NCBI GenBank assembly: GCA_032209605.1
Contig: JASFXZ010000079.1
Location: 124,001-188,000 of the forward strand
DNA: 64,000 nt
From: Mactromeris polynyma
Taxonomy: Eukaryota > Mollusca > Bivalvia > Venerida > Mactridae
Direction: 5' to 3'
Both the position numbers and the translations under genes were made by a program. Under the pieces are notes generated by a model. That model saw only the letters and a list, made by a program, of their open reading frames with translations, made no database searches and had not been told where the DNA came from. Positions 12,801-27,800 of the stretch are shown here, in pieces (within the stretch, counting starts at the first letter, position 1; each line of letters opens with the position of its first letter).

Positions 12801-15800
12801 GAATTTACCGAAATGAATTTTGGATCTTGAGTGACCAGCAATCGTAATATCTCGGCATTTTTTTATGTTGCACAACAAATCTTAACCCAAAAACTGCGCA
12901 GACCATCTTTTTTCAAGAAATTTCTGGTTTCATAAGACTTTTCATGCCACAAATCATCACAATTGATAGTTTATGTATATCGTACGCAGCGGAATATTAT
13001 TATGATAGTTTAGGTCATAGCTATAATAAAAGATGAATATCATTTATTCCTTACATCGGCTGCCAAGTCTTTTCAATCCAATTGACCGATAATGGTTTGA
13101 CGTATTGCGGGGTAAATGTATCTGTTACATCTTTGCAAGCCAGTGGCATTCTATTAAATATGTTCAAATGGCTTCGCTCCATTATACTAATAGGTGTATA
13201 GTTTATGGTTCTCAGACGACTAAACGAGAGAACGCGAGAGAGTGCGAGAGGGAAAATAAATGTCACCATGGGAATATGATCTGTGGAATGTTATTATTTC
13301 TGTTAGTATCGATTTGTATCATATGATGCCGACACGAACAAACAAGTATGATTAATGACTTGACTCGGGCTACAAACATCAAGCATAATTTACGTCTATA
13401 TGAGATCAGCTTTTAATATTTCGGTCGATTCGCACATTATATATTTCGTCCAACATGTACGTATGATGTCAAATCATGCTCTGCGCATTTCGCTGAACAT
13501 TTATTGATATTGACGTTTCATACTCTGTACCTATCGGCCGGAATTTATTGATGTTGTCTAGTCGTACTTGGAACAGTTCGCCAATTAAACAGATGTTGGT
13601 CATTCGTACTCTGTACTTTTCATCCATCATACAGTTGTGTTGTCGATTCGTACTCGGTATATTTCGCCTACATTTACAAATGTTTTGGCCATTCGTACTC
13701 TGTTTCGCCATTTACTAATTTATGCTGTCGCGTAAAACATATTATGTGTTTCTAGAAACTTGATATAGTATTCTCCACTTAACAGATGCTGTGTTCTACA
13801 TTTCCGTTAACTACGACTGGTAGATTTGAATCATTAATTTACTATCCTGCGAACAGCTGTCTTGACACGAAGTGTTGGCGTATTGATTTTTTAAATTACG
13901 AATACTTTAAATAACTACAGTGTACATGTTTTGGTATGCATCGTTTGCCAATTAAAACTAAAATTATTGGACAGTTTGCTTTTTGACCGGTTATGGAACA
14001 TTTCGAGTCGGTCTCCTTTCAACGTAATAACTAGTTGTGGCAAACCCAACAGTTGTGTCTATATTGCTTAAAATATATTACAGTTCAAAATCTACGTATA
14101 TTCAATTAAATTTGACATTGAGCGTAAGATAACATCACCATTAATATCACATTACAAGAAACAAATAGCATCTACTGAAAGGGATATGGACATGGTAAAT
14201 TTCTAGTGGCTAATCTGTGTTTTTGAAATTAATGACGATTTTCGCTTAGAATTACTAGGTTTGGCAATATAGCGGTTAAGTGTGAGGTTAGATAGCTGTT
14301 AAATCGATTTAATCCCCCAGTATTTTAACTGACAGTTCCCAGATTGTAAATAGCTATGTGGGTATGATTTCCCTTTACGTTTGTAGAGAAATATTATGTT
14401 TACATTTCCCCTTACATGATTCTGTTCTGATATCCTTTGTATGTTCATTCCCCTATCCCCTATCGATGCATGACCAATTGGTTGTCTTACCTTGTTCTGT
14501 CATGGATTCCCTTTACCCCCTTGTTTGTCCCCCCCCCCTCCTCCTGCTCTCTTTTATTGTTATTGGTATTCAGTCAGACAATTCATTATCGTTCCATCCC
14601 AATAGGTGTTTGCCCTTCCACCTTCTCAACACCTTGTGTTTTATTGCTGATGTTTCCCTGTGGTCTGTGAGAAGAAAGTGCCTTGGGAATGTGACGTTCA
14701 CTGTACCAACTTAATACTTATTTTGTCATATTGACATGAGATTGTCTTTTTAATTATATAGATATGCATTTAAATGTTTAAACCCGACACTGATGCAGCG
14801 TTTTTCGTACTTTGTGGCAAAATATTCTATCAAAATTCGGAAGGATAATATCACTTAAAGCCAGCAAAGAAGGAAAGATTGTTTCGTGCAACTGCCTCTC
14901 ATTATTTACTGAAATATCTAGTTAACGTGTACATGTGTATCTATATTCTACGTAGGTAATTTAAACATAATTACGTATACAGCGACCAAATTGCGTCATA
15001 TCTGCAATTTATTTTCCATTTTCAGGGTTTTTTAAGACATAACTAGTCTAGCCATGATTTTCGTTTCCAAGTATCGACCAATAAAATGATTTGGCAATAT
15101 ATGGAAATCCTGGGGGAAGTTAGTGGTCGATACTATTGAATTATACTGAGTTTTTGCCAAGCTTACGATCGCATGCCTAGTATTTCAATGTTCATCTTGT
15201 CTCGTGTTTCGACAATACAAACACTAGAATCAATGCAGTTGGATTTCTGGCTTAATTACAAATATTTTTGTCGAGAGAAGCTTAACAGTCCTGAATCTTG
15301 GTTTCTGTTAACAGGGTAATTGAGTTTTGTAAAACGCTTTTCGACAGTAGAATAAGACTGTCTCTAACTGTTCATGGCATATGTTTATATTGACTTTTAA
15401 AAGGAAGGTTTAAGTTAGTACTGGGGATATCACATTTACCAGACAATGCCTCCCCACACATATCCCAGGGAATCACCAGCATACAATACACTAAGACCCG
15501 AGAAGGTGTACAGACAAACATCTATGTGGATGGGGCGATAAAGAAGAGGCTGGTTATTTAAAAAAACAATTCAGAGGGTAGGAGGGGCCAAAAAGGGGTA
15601 ACTTTATCTATGACAGTGAGACCTTTGTGTTGCTTAGTGTCTCGTCATGTTTAAGATGTTGCAGGTGTCAATACCGTTCCCTATGATCCTTCTTTTTGAT
15701 GCAGAATGATAGGGGTGGTGACTGCTTCCTAAATATTTCAGCAAATAATGGCGGGTTTCGTTTTTTAAATGTTAATCAAGTCTAAAACCCTGACTGAACA

Positions 15801-18800
15801 TTATGACAGATTAAAATCGAATTACGAGTATGACAAAATACTTAACGTGCTTGTACAGCACTCTTGATATCTTATGAAACGTGCAAGCTTATGCGACGTT
15901 GGGGCAATTTGTGGGACTAGAATTCATCTCAGTTTATATTTGCTTATGGCCTGGCTGTATTCCATGCCAGTTCTGACAATTTTTCTCTCTTTTTATTTAG
16001 CATTTTCTATCATATTTTTCGGTTATATCTGGCAGCTGACACTTTCCCCGATGGCTGTTCAGCAGATAATATTAGTAGTGTGTAATTTACGACGGTATCC
16101 AATTCCATATCAACTTATTCCCAGAATTTATGAATAAATTACTGTTATTCACCGTCATATGATAGTATCGATTTGGTTTTTCACAAAACATTGTCATTTC
16201 CATACAAATTGGAAAAGTAATTGTATTGAATCGGAACCGTTAACAAAGCCACTAAATTTCCTTTTATTTAGTTCGCATCGCAATGGTGTTAATGCGTGCC
16301 CTCAAATTAATAAAACAAATATCAAAACAGGAGAAAACTATTGAAAACACAGCCGCAAAGTTTACTAACAATACCAGTAGAAAACAAAACTATGAATAAT
16401 TTACGAACATTGTTGCATACAAATGTGAAAACAAATACAACATAAAAAAGAAAATAGACTCAGATAGTTCACTATACAACGTGAAAAACCTCACTTAAAG
16501 ACCACCTCAATAATAAGACCACCTCAAAATTAAGAACACAAATTTCAAGTCCATTTTCACTGTTTTGCTCTTTATTCAACCTCGATATTAAGACCAGTTT
16601 TCTAATGTCCCAAGGATGGTCTTATTATTGAGGTTTTACTGTATTGTACTATGTAAACCCTTGAGCATAGCACTCTCTTTAACAACAACTTCTCTACGAC
16701 AACAGTATCAATGATCCTGGAGTAAGACTTCACGATCTGTTAAATCTCTCTGGAGCACGATCCTCTCAGTAACAGCCAATATATGCTTCTCCCAAAGGAT
16801 CTTGCCCTGAAAGGGTTGGGCTATATTTTTTTCCCGTTTTTAGAAAATAAAGTAATTGATATTTTGTAAGTGACACCCGATGCATTCAAAGTTTGAATAT
16901 CAATCACCTAAGACTTCACGTAATGATCTGAAAATGTCATCTATCTATCTATTTATACTGTCAGAACTACCTTTACGGGTATTAATGACAGGTGTGCATC
17001 AGTTCAAAAGAAAAAAGATAAAATATGTGCCAGTAGACTGTTCACTGAGATAGTAGAGAATATAGAAACTATTTACAGAGATGATCCATATGATAATGAG
17101 ACGCCTATTTTGTTGTTGAATTATACGTATGTGTCTAACGTTGTTACTTGCGTAGTTTCGCGCCTTTTAGAGCAATTTATGCGTTTAATTAGTCGCTGAT
17201 AGCACTACGATGTGTTAGGTGGGCCGACCTGTCTGTCGCATATACATCCTCTGTCCGTCATACGTCATCTTGTCACTCTTGTTAGTGACCACGTTGGTTA
17301 GATTATGTTGTATTGTGAATCAGTTGGTCCATGTTTTCTTTTGCTAAGTCGTATGAATTAAATATCTATACGACAACGGGCAGCAAGAGACGATGGGCCC
17401 TCAGTGGTCGAGTGGATTTGGTCGGTGATTTTCAATCTATTTGTCCCTCTTCGCTGCGGGTTTGAATTACACTCGGCTGTAGTGTGAGGAAGATATGTAC
17501 CCAGCTGGTATGCGGCAGGTCTTCCGGTGCCCAAATGATACTCGAAGATTATCTGATGCCTTTCTCCTCAATAATAACCGGTAAAGTCATGCCGTTTATG
17601 CTCAAAATCCCATTTCCTGAAATAAATAATTAAGAAAAGCTGGCTTAAATGTTGCTGCGAATCCACAACAGTATTTTGAATTTGAGTCCTACATGTTATA
17701 TTGAATTATATGCGTCACGATATCAAAAGCAGACTTGGATCAGTAGTACAATATTGCTGAAATGCCAATGATGTTATGTAAGTTTATGTATACTCTGCAA
17801 CATGTCAAGGGCGATCCTCTCTTGCTAACAACATCTCATCAAAATTAAGAATTCTCCTGTAGTTTCGTATTATAACCGTTTCTACCATTCCGACCCATTC
17901 CGTTTCTTTCCTTGGATTTGTGTTCAGTTTCGGTCTTTGTGTGTTCTGTTTTGGCTTCATCAATTAGCTTTCAACATACTCGAATCGTATCATACATACT
18001 CATGTAAAATCTAGAGTGATCATATGTCGCAAAAAATGTCTGTATACTTGACTAAACTTGGTAAATTAGTTCTGCATATTATGACAACTCATGTTTCTCG
18101 ATTTATGACGCTTGCTCGTAGATATTACATGAGGCAGCTGTATACAAGATTACATCGATCAGTTTGTCGATTTGTACAAAGAGCTATCAGTGGTTATACC
18201 GATATGTACGGCACTTTGTCTGGGGAATTATTTCATGAATATTTATGGAATCTAGAATATCGTTCTTATTTTAGTCATCTTTATAATGCATTATTCAAAC
18301 AGTATAACATCCACCTACGCTGTAAATGCATTCAATGATTTATGATATCGTATTCAGTATTCCTAAAATTTACGATTTTTGTTCGTAAAACTATTAATAT
18401 TAGTAGTTTCTGCAACATCGACCATTCATGTAAGGTCGTATACCAATATCAACACTTGAATATCTGATTGGCTGTTTTTGACCACAGCTTCGGATTTATC
18501 CAATGATTAGGCTGCATTCTTTGAACGAACATAAAAGTCCTTCAAGTCTATTATAAAGGCAGATCAAAAAGTATTTATTTACGTTTCATTCTCCATAATA
18601 GAGAAAACACATTTAAACAATTTTAAAAAAATCCAAAGAGGAGTTGTGTCTTAACCCTATAAAGTTACTAAATTTAAGATAAGCCATTATTTTGAAAAAA
18701 TACTAATGTCAATAAAATAAATGCTAAGAACTAAATTATTGTTTATCCCAAGTAATTATTCGTTCCAATGTAATGCTAGGATTTCATTTTCTGTTCTTTT

Positions 18801-21800
18801 CTGTCTGTTTCCATTTGATAGCCGCTATGCGTTAAATATTGCATGATTGTATCGGTAATACGAGCTCAGGGTACGTGTGTCTAGGAATATCGAACTTATC
18901 AAATATTTAAGCAAGTAATCCCTGTGGTAAATAAGGGTGCTGTATAATTAATGTTATATTTGATAAGAGGGCAATCCTACCTCGGCATCTCATATAACAC
19001 GCAGTCATGATTTCCTAACTACTTGTGCAGTATTGATTTAGTTTCTCTAAAGCTGTGACGTCTACTTGCCATTCCCGATGTTAATCTGAAAACACAATCA
19101 AACGTGTGTGTATCAAGCGACTCTAGAAATACCGAAAAACATGAACGCCGAAATCCAGCAGGGCATGTGACCTACAGACTTCGCAGTCACTCCAAAAGAA
19201 TACAGGGACATGAGAGAATAGACATAATTATAAAACAAGAAATATATTGAAGAAGATGGTCGGCGCAATTTGAAGGTTAAGATTTGTTGAGCAACATAAA
19301 ACAAATACCGAGATGTTACGAATGCTGGTCACTCCAGATCCAAAATGGATTTCGGTAAATTCACCGAAATTCAGTGGATTTCGGTAAGGTAACGTACCCT
19401 TCATCGAAAGGTGAACCAATCCGCGTCAATGTTACAAACATTGTTCGGTTGAAGAGAAATTGCCTTGTTGGTAAACGTAAGATTGGATTGGTTAACTAAA
19501 CACTGATATCAAAATAGCAAACCATATTAGTACTACTGCACCGAAAAATACAAAGCCATAAAGTACACATGTCAAACACAATTGGCCAAACGGACTGACG
19601 CATGTATTGTTGCTCTATTCTGAAGGATGCAATTTGAAAATGTCGTTATTTGTCAATGAATTTTGTAACAGCATGTCATACAAGAGTGCACTCTACCGCA
19701 GATATTAACGTGGTGATGGGAGTTAATTAGGAATTACATGCACAACATTCGTTCCTGTGGGAGTGGGTAATGACATTATCGAATTAAATGATACGAGCAA
19801 AATGCAATGGTTATATATGTCATAAAAGTTAAACTTCACTTTAGAACGTCGTACTTTTGATCCTCAGTCGATACATTGTTGCTTACTAGCAACAGTTAAA
19901 ACGTATTGAAGCATTACAAATATTATGTGTGTAACTCTGTGAAGCAATATCAGAGGTGATTGAAATGTGTATGTAGCTGTGGCATTATCAGCACAATATG
20001 GCAGGTTCAAATTGTTGTTTTAATAGTATCCACTTTAGTCCTTTGGTTTCTATTCAAGTTAGTGACCGGAATTACGGCTTTTATGCCGAACCATATACAT
20101 GTATCTTCATGACCGTACGACCGGAATTTAACCACTTTTCATTGAAACGACCGACTACTAACATTAAATGCCTGTTAAGCCAGGTTATTATCCCATCATG
20201 ACGCTAATGACATTTAAACACCAGTAATTGGCCGTGAAACAGGCAAGTAACCCGAGGCTCGACATTGTTTCGCTTATAATCAACAGCAACACACCGTAAT
20301 AACGGTATTTAAACCAAACCGTGTATATGTCCGTGCTACTGATATAAAACAGTATTGTTTAGGTGACCGAAATAACGGTTGTTTGTTCAGTTATTTTCGA
20401 TTAAAGATGTTGTTGTCCGCTATACTCGCATTCATCTAAAAGTGAACGGTTTTGATTACAATTAACGGCATTTAAACCCAACCCAACAATTTATCCCCGG
20501 TAAACGACCGTATCATCAGTTTTTAGACCTAACCGTGTCGTTGTTTTCAATGCAGACTCTTCTCTACCATGTATACAATCGTATAAAATCAGTACTGCTC
20601 TATAGTTAGAAGTTTGTAATGTCTATCGATTTCTGCTATCTCATATCTAACACAATCCTAGCCTGGTTATATACAGTTCCCTCTTGGGAGGCAGATTTCA
20701 AATATAAACATGGAGATCGATCTATTCTTTCATGTTTACTGTCGTCTGCTAAGCGTTTAAACCCATTTATGTGACAGTTTACCCGGCTAATGTTTCAATG
20801 TGTGCATATTGCCATTAATGGTGAATACTATTGCACATGTTCTTGCACTAATTTCTAAATTGAATTCATCTAAAATTCTCGACCGAATTTTGTGAAAATG
20901 CCTTTAGACCCCCGACCGAACCACCAAGTTTCCATCGACTCAATGTTTTTGGTCTTTGACGCCGGGTGATCGTGTCTAAAATTAAAACAAATCCGAAGAA
21001 TATAACAAAATACATTTCATCTCGTCCCAAAACCTATATGATGTAGGGTATGTCGAACAAACGTTTTAGCATGGCTTCTGTTCATTTTCTACAAAATCGA
21101 TGAAGACGATGAAACGAATCACGTCAATGAATTCGCCTGGTGCCTTTCAAGCACATGTATTTCACTATTACATAATAACATTATCTAGACGTCAGCTGAA
21201 CTATGCTAGAAAAGGACTGCTTAAATTCCGGTTCTGGTAGGATGGAAGAAAAGCTTATTGTGATACATTCAAGTTAACGACAAATTTTTTTTTGCTATAG
21301 TTACAGTCGAGGACCAAATTGTTTGTAAATGGTTTATGCTATTTAACTACACTAAGAAAGACTGTTTGTTCACTGGAGATAATTGTGAATCAAGAACATC
21401 ACTTTGACATTTGATTATTTACTGTATGTATATCCAGACTCAACGAGCTTACCTATTGTTCATACCCCTACTTCAGCTCTTTATCTGTGTCATGTTTTTA
21501 ATATCCAGGTCCTGAATTTTCGAGTTTGTTTTTGCTTCCCCTCCCTGCGTGTACTTCATGGTCCGGTCAAATCTCGTTTGTGTGACCCTACTCAGCGTGT
21601 GCATCCCTTTTCTTTTGTCTGGACCTGTCAAGGAAGTTTCTGATTTGTGAATGTGGCATTCCCTGCTCTGTATATTATATATTGTTTTAGCTTAGTGTTA
21701 GGAAATATATGGTGCGAAATTCAGACGAAAAGCAGTACACGTTCATTCAGCTGCATAATTTGTATCAAAATGTCTGTGTATAATGATTCAATGACGTCAT

Positions 21801-24800
21801 TCTTAATTCTTCATATACGTTACCACTACCGGATAGGTAAGTTCATTTTTTGGCTGTTTTTTTGATGCCACAAATCTTGTTAGGTATGTGACGGGTTTAA
21901 TTATGTTGAATAGGTCGAGGAACGAACACGTTTAAGGAGGGGGGGGGGGAATCGGGTAACTGTCCTGACTTTAAGTTGCAGACTTTACATATATATAAAG
22001 TTCTCCATGGACTTTCATTGTAAAATATAAAAGAAACAAAGGAACTCTATCGTGCGTACAAACTTCCGACCTACATACTTGATATCGCTGGCGGTACCAG
22101 TGCGGTATGTCCTCAATCATCTGACTAAACCTCTGATTTACTAAGACAGTAATCAATTTGGATGGAGGCAGTCGATGACGTTTTATTCTCACTGCAACAA
22201 TAGAATATTGATCTCAGAGAGAATATACAAACATTCATTGTTTAAAGTTATATCTGACTCAAACGTTTGAATGGGCTTCGTCCGTATTGCTGCTACATTG
22301 GCTAAAACATCGCTTATAAATACGAACAATTGCAAAGTATTTTTTAATGAAAGAAATCTTGTTGCAGCATGTTACGGACGACAAAAGTTGTAAAAACACC
22401 CGTTTGTTAAAAAATACATTTTCTTTAATTCAAAGACATTACAAACTTCTATTATTGGCAATTACAAGGCAATACACATGTACATGTAAGTGCAATCTTT
22501 GATATTGCATATTTGATGATGTTTTAACTACATGTAAATGCATATTTTGAGGTAATCAAATGAACATAAAATTAGCAAAATATTTCTTTAAGCTGGTCAA
22601 GGGTTAGCATTATTCAGGCTATGCAACTGACTATTGACCCAGGAGGTGACAGTTGACCGAGTATACGCTGAGGTAATACATTGATTGGATGTGCATCAAT
22701 TGTTATTTTATCTGGGTGAACATTTTCAATCCATCGACTATCTTAAATAATAGATAGCTTTTTATTATAATCAATAACAAGGCAAAAAGTCAATGAAGAT
22801 TTATAAGTGTGTTACTCATATCCCTGAGTGTATAACCAACACGTGATCCCTCACACAGCCTATCTGACATTTGCATTAATATAGGCACAGTACAGAGCAT
22901 CACAGTTTGGGGGACGCAAATTGTGGCTGTGTTGAGGGTTTTTTGCTCTAGAAAGATGAATTAATTTGGTAATGGTTGAAAGATAGTTGGTTGCTTAGCA
23001 GGGATGGCCCTCTACATGTAACTACGAAAGAGCGGTGGCGATGTCACTATTAATAATTTATATATTTCCTATAACTATAATATCAATTAATATGCATTAA
23101 CAAAGAATGAACTCATAATGTATTTATCCGTATTTGTTGAACAAAGATGTTTGTAATGTAAAAAACTTCAAGTTGATGTAACAATCAGGCTATTTTACAA
23201 GTGTGGCGTGTTAGTAATATGGAAAAATAAGATATTTTTCAATCGGTTATACATTGCAATGGTTCTTATTAGAGATGTTTAGCCAGAGTAACAACACTAC
23301 TGGATGAATCCAATTCAAACATTTAATGTTCAAATGAGCCAGATAATCTTAAACAGGAAGTGTAATGTAATTGCGATTTACAAATATTGTTTAGGTATTG
23401 TGAATGTTGCCGGAAGTGAATAACGCTAATAATAAACAAGAGCTGGTACCCGCATGTGCAATTTTGTCACATGAAATATATTACATGTCTGGTTCCGATG
23501 TTTAGAGGCGCTGTATTAAATCCTAGAATAAACAATAAAGCCGAGAAGAAATCATCTGAACCTTGTAAAATGTTACCAAAATGGTTATAATGTCTCCTCA
23601 ATGCATTGCGTAAGGTACATACGTAAGCGTTATTGATTACTGTCGAATTTCGAAATGTCTAGGGCGGGTGTCCTCCATAATGTACGTAATTTATCAGCAT
23701 TTTGAAACTAGTTAGACGCATTCATAAGTTCACGTATTGAGAATTGATTCAAAACAATTTTCTGTATACTTAGTTTACATCGATTCTGAGACAAGTGCTT
23801 ACAACTTGAATGAATCCTTCTTGATTCCTGTGGCGCCAACTAACATACTATTGTATATTACATGTGTACGTGCTTGTAGTAATTATTCGGGGCAGTACTT
23901 ATGTACAATGCAATCTCACCAGAGCAATGCCCAGAGATACAGAGTGTGAATGTTGTTTAGAGGTTGTTGCTCTCGAGAGCTTATTTGACTTGTTCAGTGA
24001 TATATTCCGTCCAATTATGATTTCCCCTTTTTTGTCACACTAAATTCTCCTTAGTTGTTCTTTATGGTCATAGAGACCATTCCTTGCACCATTATTTCCA
24101 AAGTGTACCCTAGCACCTCCTCGGCACCTAGTCTGGAGTCTGTGTGGGGAGACATTGTATTGTGCATGCGGCGTTCCCTGCAATCATTTAACATCTCGTT
24201 CATACATAATGTTAGTGCAGATTTTGAAAATTAGTTTTAATGATTTATCGATTTAGCATTATAATAATGCGTTTTGTATAATTTTAAATCTAATCATATC
24301 TAATAATCTGTACGTACACTAACTCTTCCAATTATACAAAATCGTCGAGTCGCTATGGTTTGTCTTTATTATTTGTTGTTGGGCTTTCCTGTTGTGTACT
24401 CATACCCCCAGTTTCAGTTCTTTATACCTCCTCCATATTCTTTATTTTATTTCATACCCTTGGGATAAATGTAGAGACACCCTATGTTTTGGATGTGCTC
24501 TCCTTATCCCTAGCGCGATTCATCTCACTTTTTATTATACGCTTGATACACTTAACGTTATTATACATTTTATAAAAAATGTAGCAATATAATGACTGAC
24601 GATGAATTAGTGAGATACAAGTATAAAATAATACTGACGCCAAGTATGGAAGTGTCACACAAAGCGCATGCAAACAACTCAAAACTACAAGGAGACATGC
24701 ACATATAAATGTACAGTAAAACCTCGATAATAAGACCACTCTTGGGACTTGGGACCCTTGAAAACTGGTCTTCTAATTGATATGGTCTTAATATTGAGGT

Positions 24801-27800
24801 TGCATAAAGAGCAAGACATTGAAAATGGACTTGAAAATTGTGCTCTTAATTTCGAGATGGTCTGATTATCGAGGTGGCCTTTAAGTGAGGTTTTACTGTA
24901 TATGTATACAATAACAAAGGTAATCCAAGATACTACATTGTTTGGCCAGTACGAGCGCTGCAAAAAGCTCTGGGATTACATTGAAGGTGATAAACAAAGG
25001 AAACAACTCAATTCTATGTAATACTCGTCTTATATTTAGCGAAGGTCATTATTTATCAAATAAATGATCTCTTGGAAGCGTACGACATCAGAGGATGGTT
25101 ATTGTGTCCATGGTCTATTAATTTTACTACAGAGACAAATGATGTTGTCGGATAGGGAAGCATCATGTGACGTCAGAATTGTCCCTGTGCGAATAATCTT
25201 CCAAATAGAACTTGGTGCACTGTCACAATATGCAGTTTGAATAGTCTGTTGAAATAATGGATATCCAAAGTTCTAGACTTAGGGGCGATTGTGTTATACT
25301 TGCTCTGTCATGATAAGAACTATGTCTATCACAACGTACAATGCATTACTCCACACATAGTCGATCATTTATTGTCAATGATGTTTGATATTTTAGGGGT
25401 TCATCGTACTTCTTATATTAGTTACTCACATCCATCTCAAAGCAATACAGAAATTGCCTTGTTGGTAAACGTAAGATTGGATTGGTTAACTAAACACTGA
25501 TATCAAAATAGCAAACCATATTAGTACTACTGCACCGAAAAATACAAAGCCATAAAGTACACATGTCAAACACAATTGGCCAAACGGACTGACGCATGTA
25601 TTGTTGCTCTATTCTGAAGGATGCAATTTGCAAATGTCGTTATTTGTCAATGAATTTTGTAACAGCATGTCATACAAGAGTGCACTCTACCGCAGATATT
25701 AACGTGGTGATGGGAGTTAATTAGGAATTACATGCACAACATTCGTTCCTGTGGGAGTGGGTAATGACATTATCGAATTAAATGATACGAGCAAAATGCA
25801 ATGGTTATATATGTCATAAAAGTTAAACTTCACTTTAGAACGTCGTACTTTTGATCCTCAGTCGATACATTGTTGCTTACTAGCAACAGTTAAAACGTAT
25901 TGAAGCATTACAAATATTATGTGTGTAACTCTGTGAAGCAATATCAGAGGTGATTCAATTCAATTCAATTCAATGCTTTATTTCCCTCTGTAGAAGAGGA
26001 TATTGAACATAATATATATACAATTATTTTAAACAATCAAACAATACAAATGAACATGGTTATAACAGTATACGTTTGTACAGTACAAAATGCATATAAT
26101 ATGTCACAATCAGTATAGGATATACGTCATGTCTTTATGTAGTCATTAGCCAGTAAAGGTATTCACACATTGAACAATGTATGAATATGAATGTTTCAAA
26201 AATTGTCTCTCTGTTTCGATGTCGAATATAGGTTCCAGGGGAGCGCCTAAAAGTTTTAAAGTAAGGGAGAAACTATCTAGTTGATAAATCAATTGTAAAT
26301 CATTCAAGTCCAGAATCTGTGATAATGAGGTAAGCATTTGAGTTTTGAGTGTTTGCGTAATAGAACATTCACACATAATATGAACTAGCTCCTCCTGGAA
26401 AATGTTGTCACATATATCGCAAGTAATGTTATCAAGTTCAACAGGTCGTGCCCAGAGTCGAGAGATGACGCTCATGGTATATCTGAATTGACTGCGTTGG
26501 CAAACTTTATACACAATAGATGGCATGATATGAGGTTGTAAAATTCTGAAGAAAGTAAAATCTGAGTCTTGTGACATTCTATTATCCCATAATATTGTTT
26601 CATTATGAGTAATAGCATTTTTAACAGTATGTTTCCATTCTCGTTTAGATGGTATACATTCTCTGGAAGATGTAAACATATTTACTATACCCTGTAAGTT
26701 ATATTTTAGCAAAAGATTACAAATATCTGGTATGAAGCCAAGCGTTACAAGTGCATTATCTGTAATGAATAAAATGAGTTTTCTAAAAAATATGTTACTT
26801 GTCACAGAGCCCATTGGTAGAGTCATTAGTTTGTGGAGGAACATTAATTTGCGGTACTCGATGTGGGAAGGGAGTCGATTAAGACCAAGCATGGATTCTG
26901 CCATGTCGGAGCGGGTTTGAATTGGGAACCCTTGAATGCGTTTAAGAGCAGAGTGTTGGAATCGGGAGACAGATACGATATTTGAACGAGTGGTGTTGTT
27001 CCACAGTTCAGAGCCGTACGTTGCAATAGGCTTAATTATTTTAGAATATAAGTCGGCAGATACTAATGGATTAACGCCCTGGATATGGATGCCTTGAGCA
27101 GACATGGCAAATAAAGCGTTATTGGCTTTTTGTAAGCGTTGGTCAATCCTAATTGTGTCTTTTAAGTTGTAAGAGTACAGAATGCCCAGGTGGACAAAGG
27201 TGTCAGTTTGGTCGATAAACTGATCCCCGAATAATATACCTACTTTAGGTTGTGTTCGTTTTCTTGTGAAAACGGTTACATTGCACTTTTGGACGTTAAT
27301 AGAGACGTGCCAATGGTTACAATAATGGTATACGATGTCGACCATTTTCTGTAATCGGTATGGTGTGAGGGTCAATAGCGATATATCGTCGGCGAATGCA
27401 GGGTTTCCGGAGTTTACCGACATGACCTTTAACCCTAGACGACTACTTTCTAGTTCGTTTAGTAAGTCATTGACATAGACGAGATAAAGGAATGTGGACA
27501 AAACACCGCCTTGTCGCACTCCCCTGTTTACGCTAATCACGTCTGACGTATAGCCAGAGAGTCGTACGACGGAGGTAAGGTTGTTATGTGTGGACATAAG
27601 CAGACGTAGGATTTTTCCCGTGAACCCAAGTCTACCCAGTTTAAGAAAGAGAGCGTTGAATCTGACCGTGTCAAATGCTGCTTTTTGGTCGAGACAAGCT
27701 ACGTAGACGTCTGAGTGACGCTCGATATTGTACAATATTGTTTCTTGGACTGCAAAAGCGGTTGATAGACAACTTAGGTTGGATTGAAAACCTTGTTGCT

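Larger units (their letters stand above)
19455..25448 (+). repeat. Tandem segmental duplication, unit A
   Basis: Direct repeat of 25449-35671. It begins AGAAATTGCCTTGTTGG and ends CATCTCAAAGCAATAC, immediately followed by the start of unit B. Segments 19455-19961 and 19965-20970 match 25449-25955 and 31572-32577 almost perfectly; 22439-25448 matches 32579-35671. Unit A contains 1.47 kb (20971-22438) absent from B, and it preserves the empty LINE site (19961-19965). Confidence 0.93.

Noticed and set aside
14358..14714. 118-codon open frame
   Set aside because: Lies in a pyrimidine-rich dispersed-repeat-like block; composition explains the frame.
18024..18338. 104-codon open frame in intron 1
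   Set aside because: No motif, AT-rich composition, no splice or neighbour support; consistent with chance.
12618..19549. Complete autonomous DNA transposon with 300-bp terminal inverted repeats
   Set aside because: No transposase-like frame lies between the repeats and no target duplication is visible. Kept only as an inverted repeat pair.
19998..20201. 67-codon frame identical to 31605-31808
   Set aside because: Identity is due to the recent duplication. The protein has no features and no coding signature can be judged.
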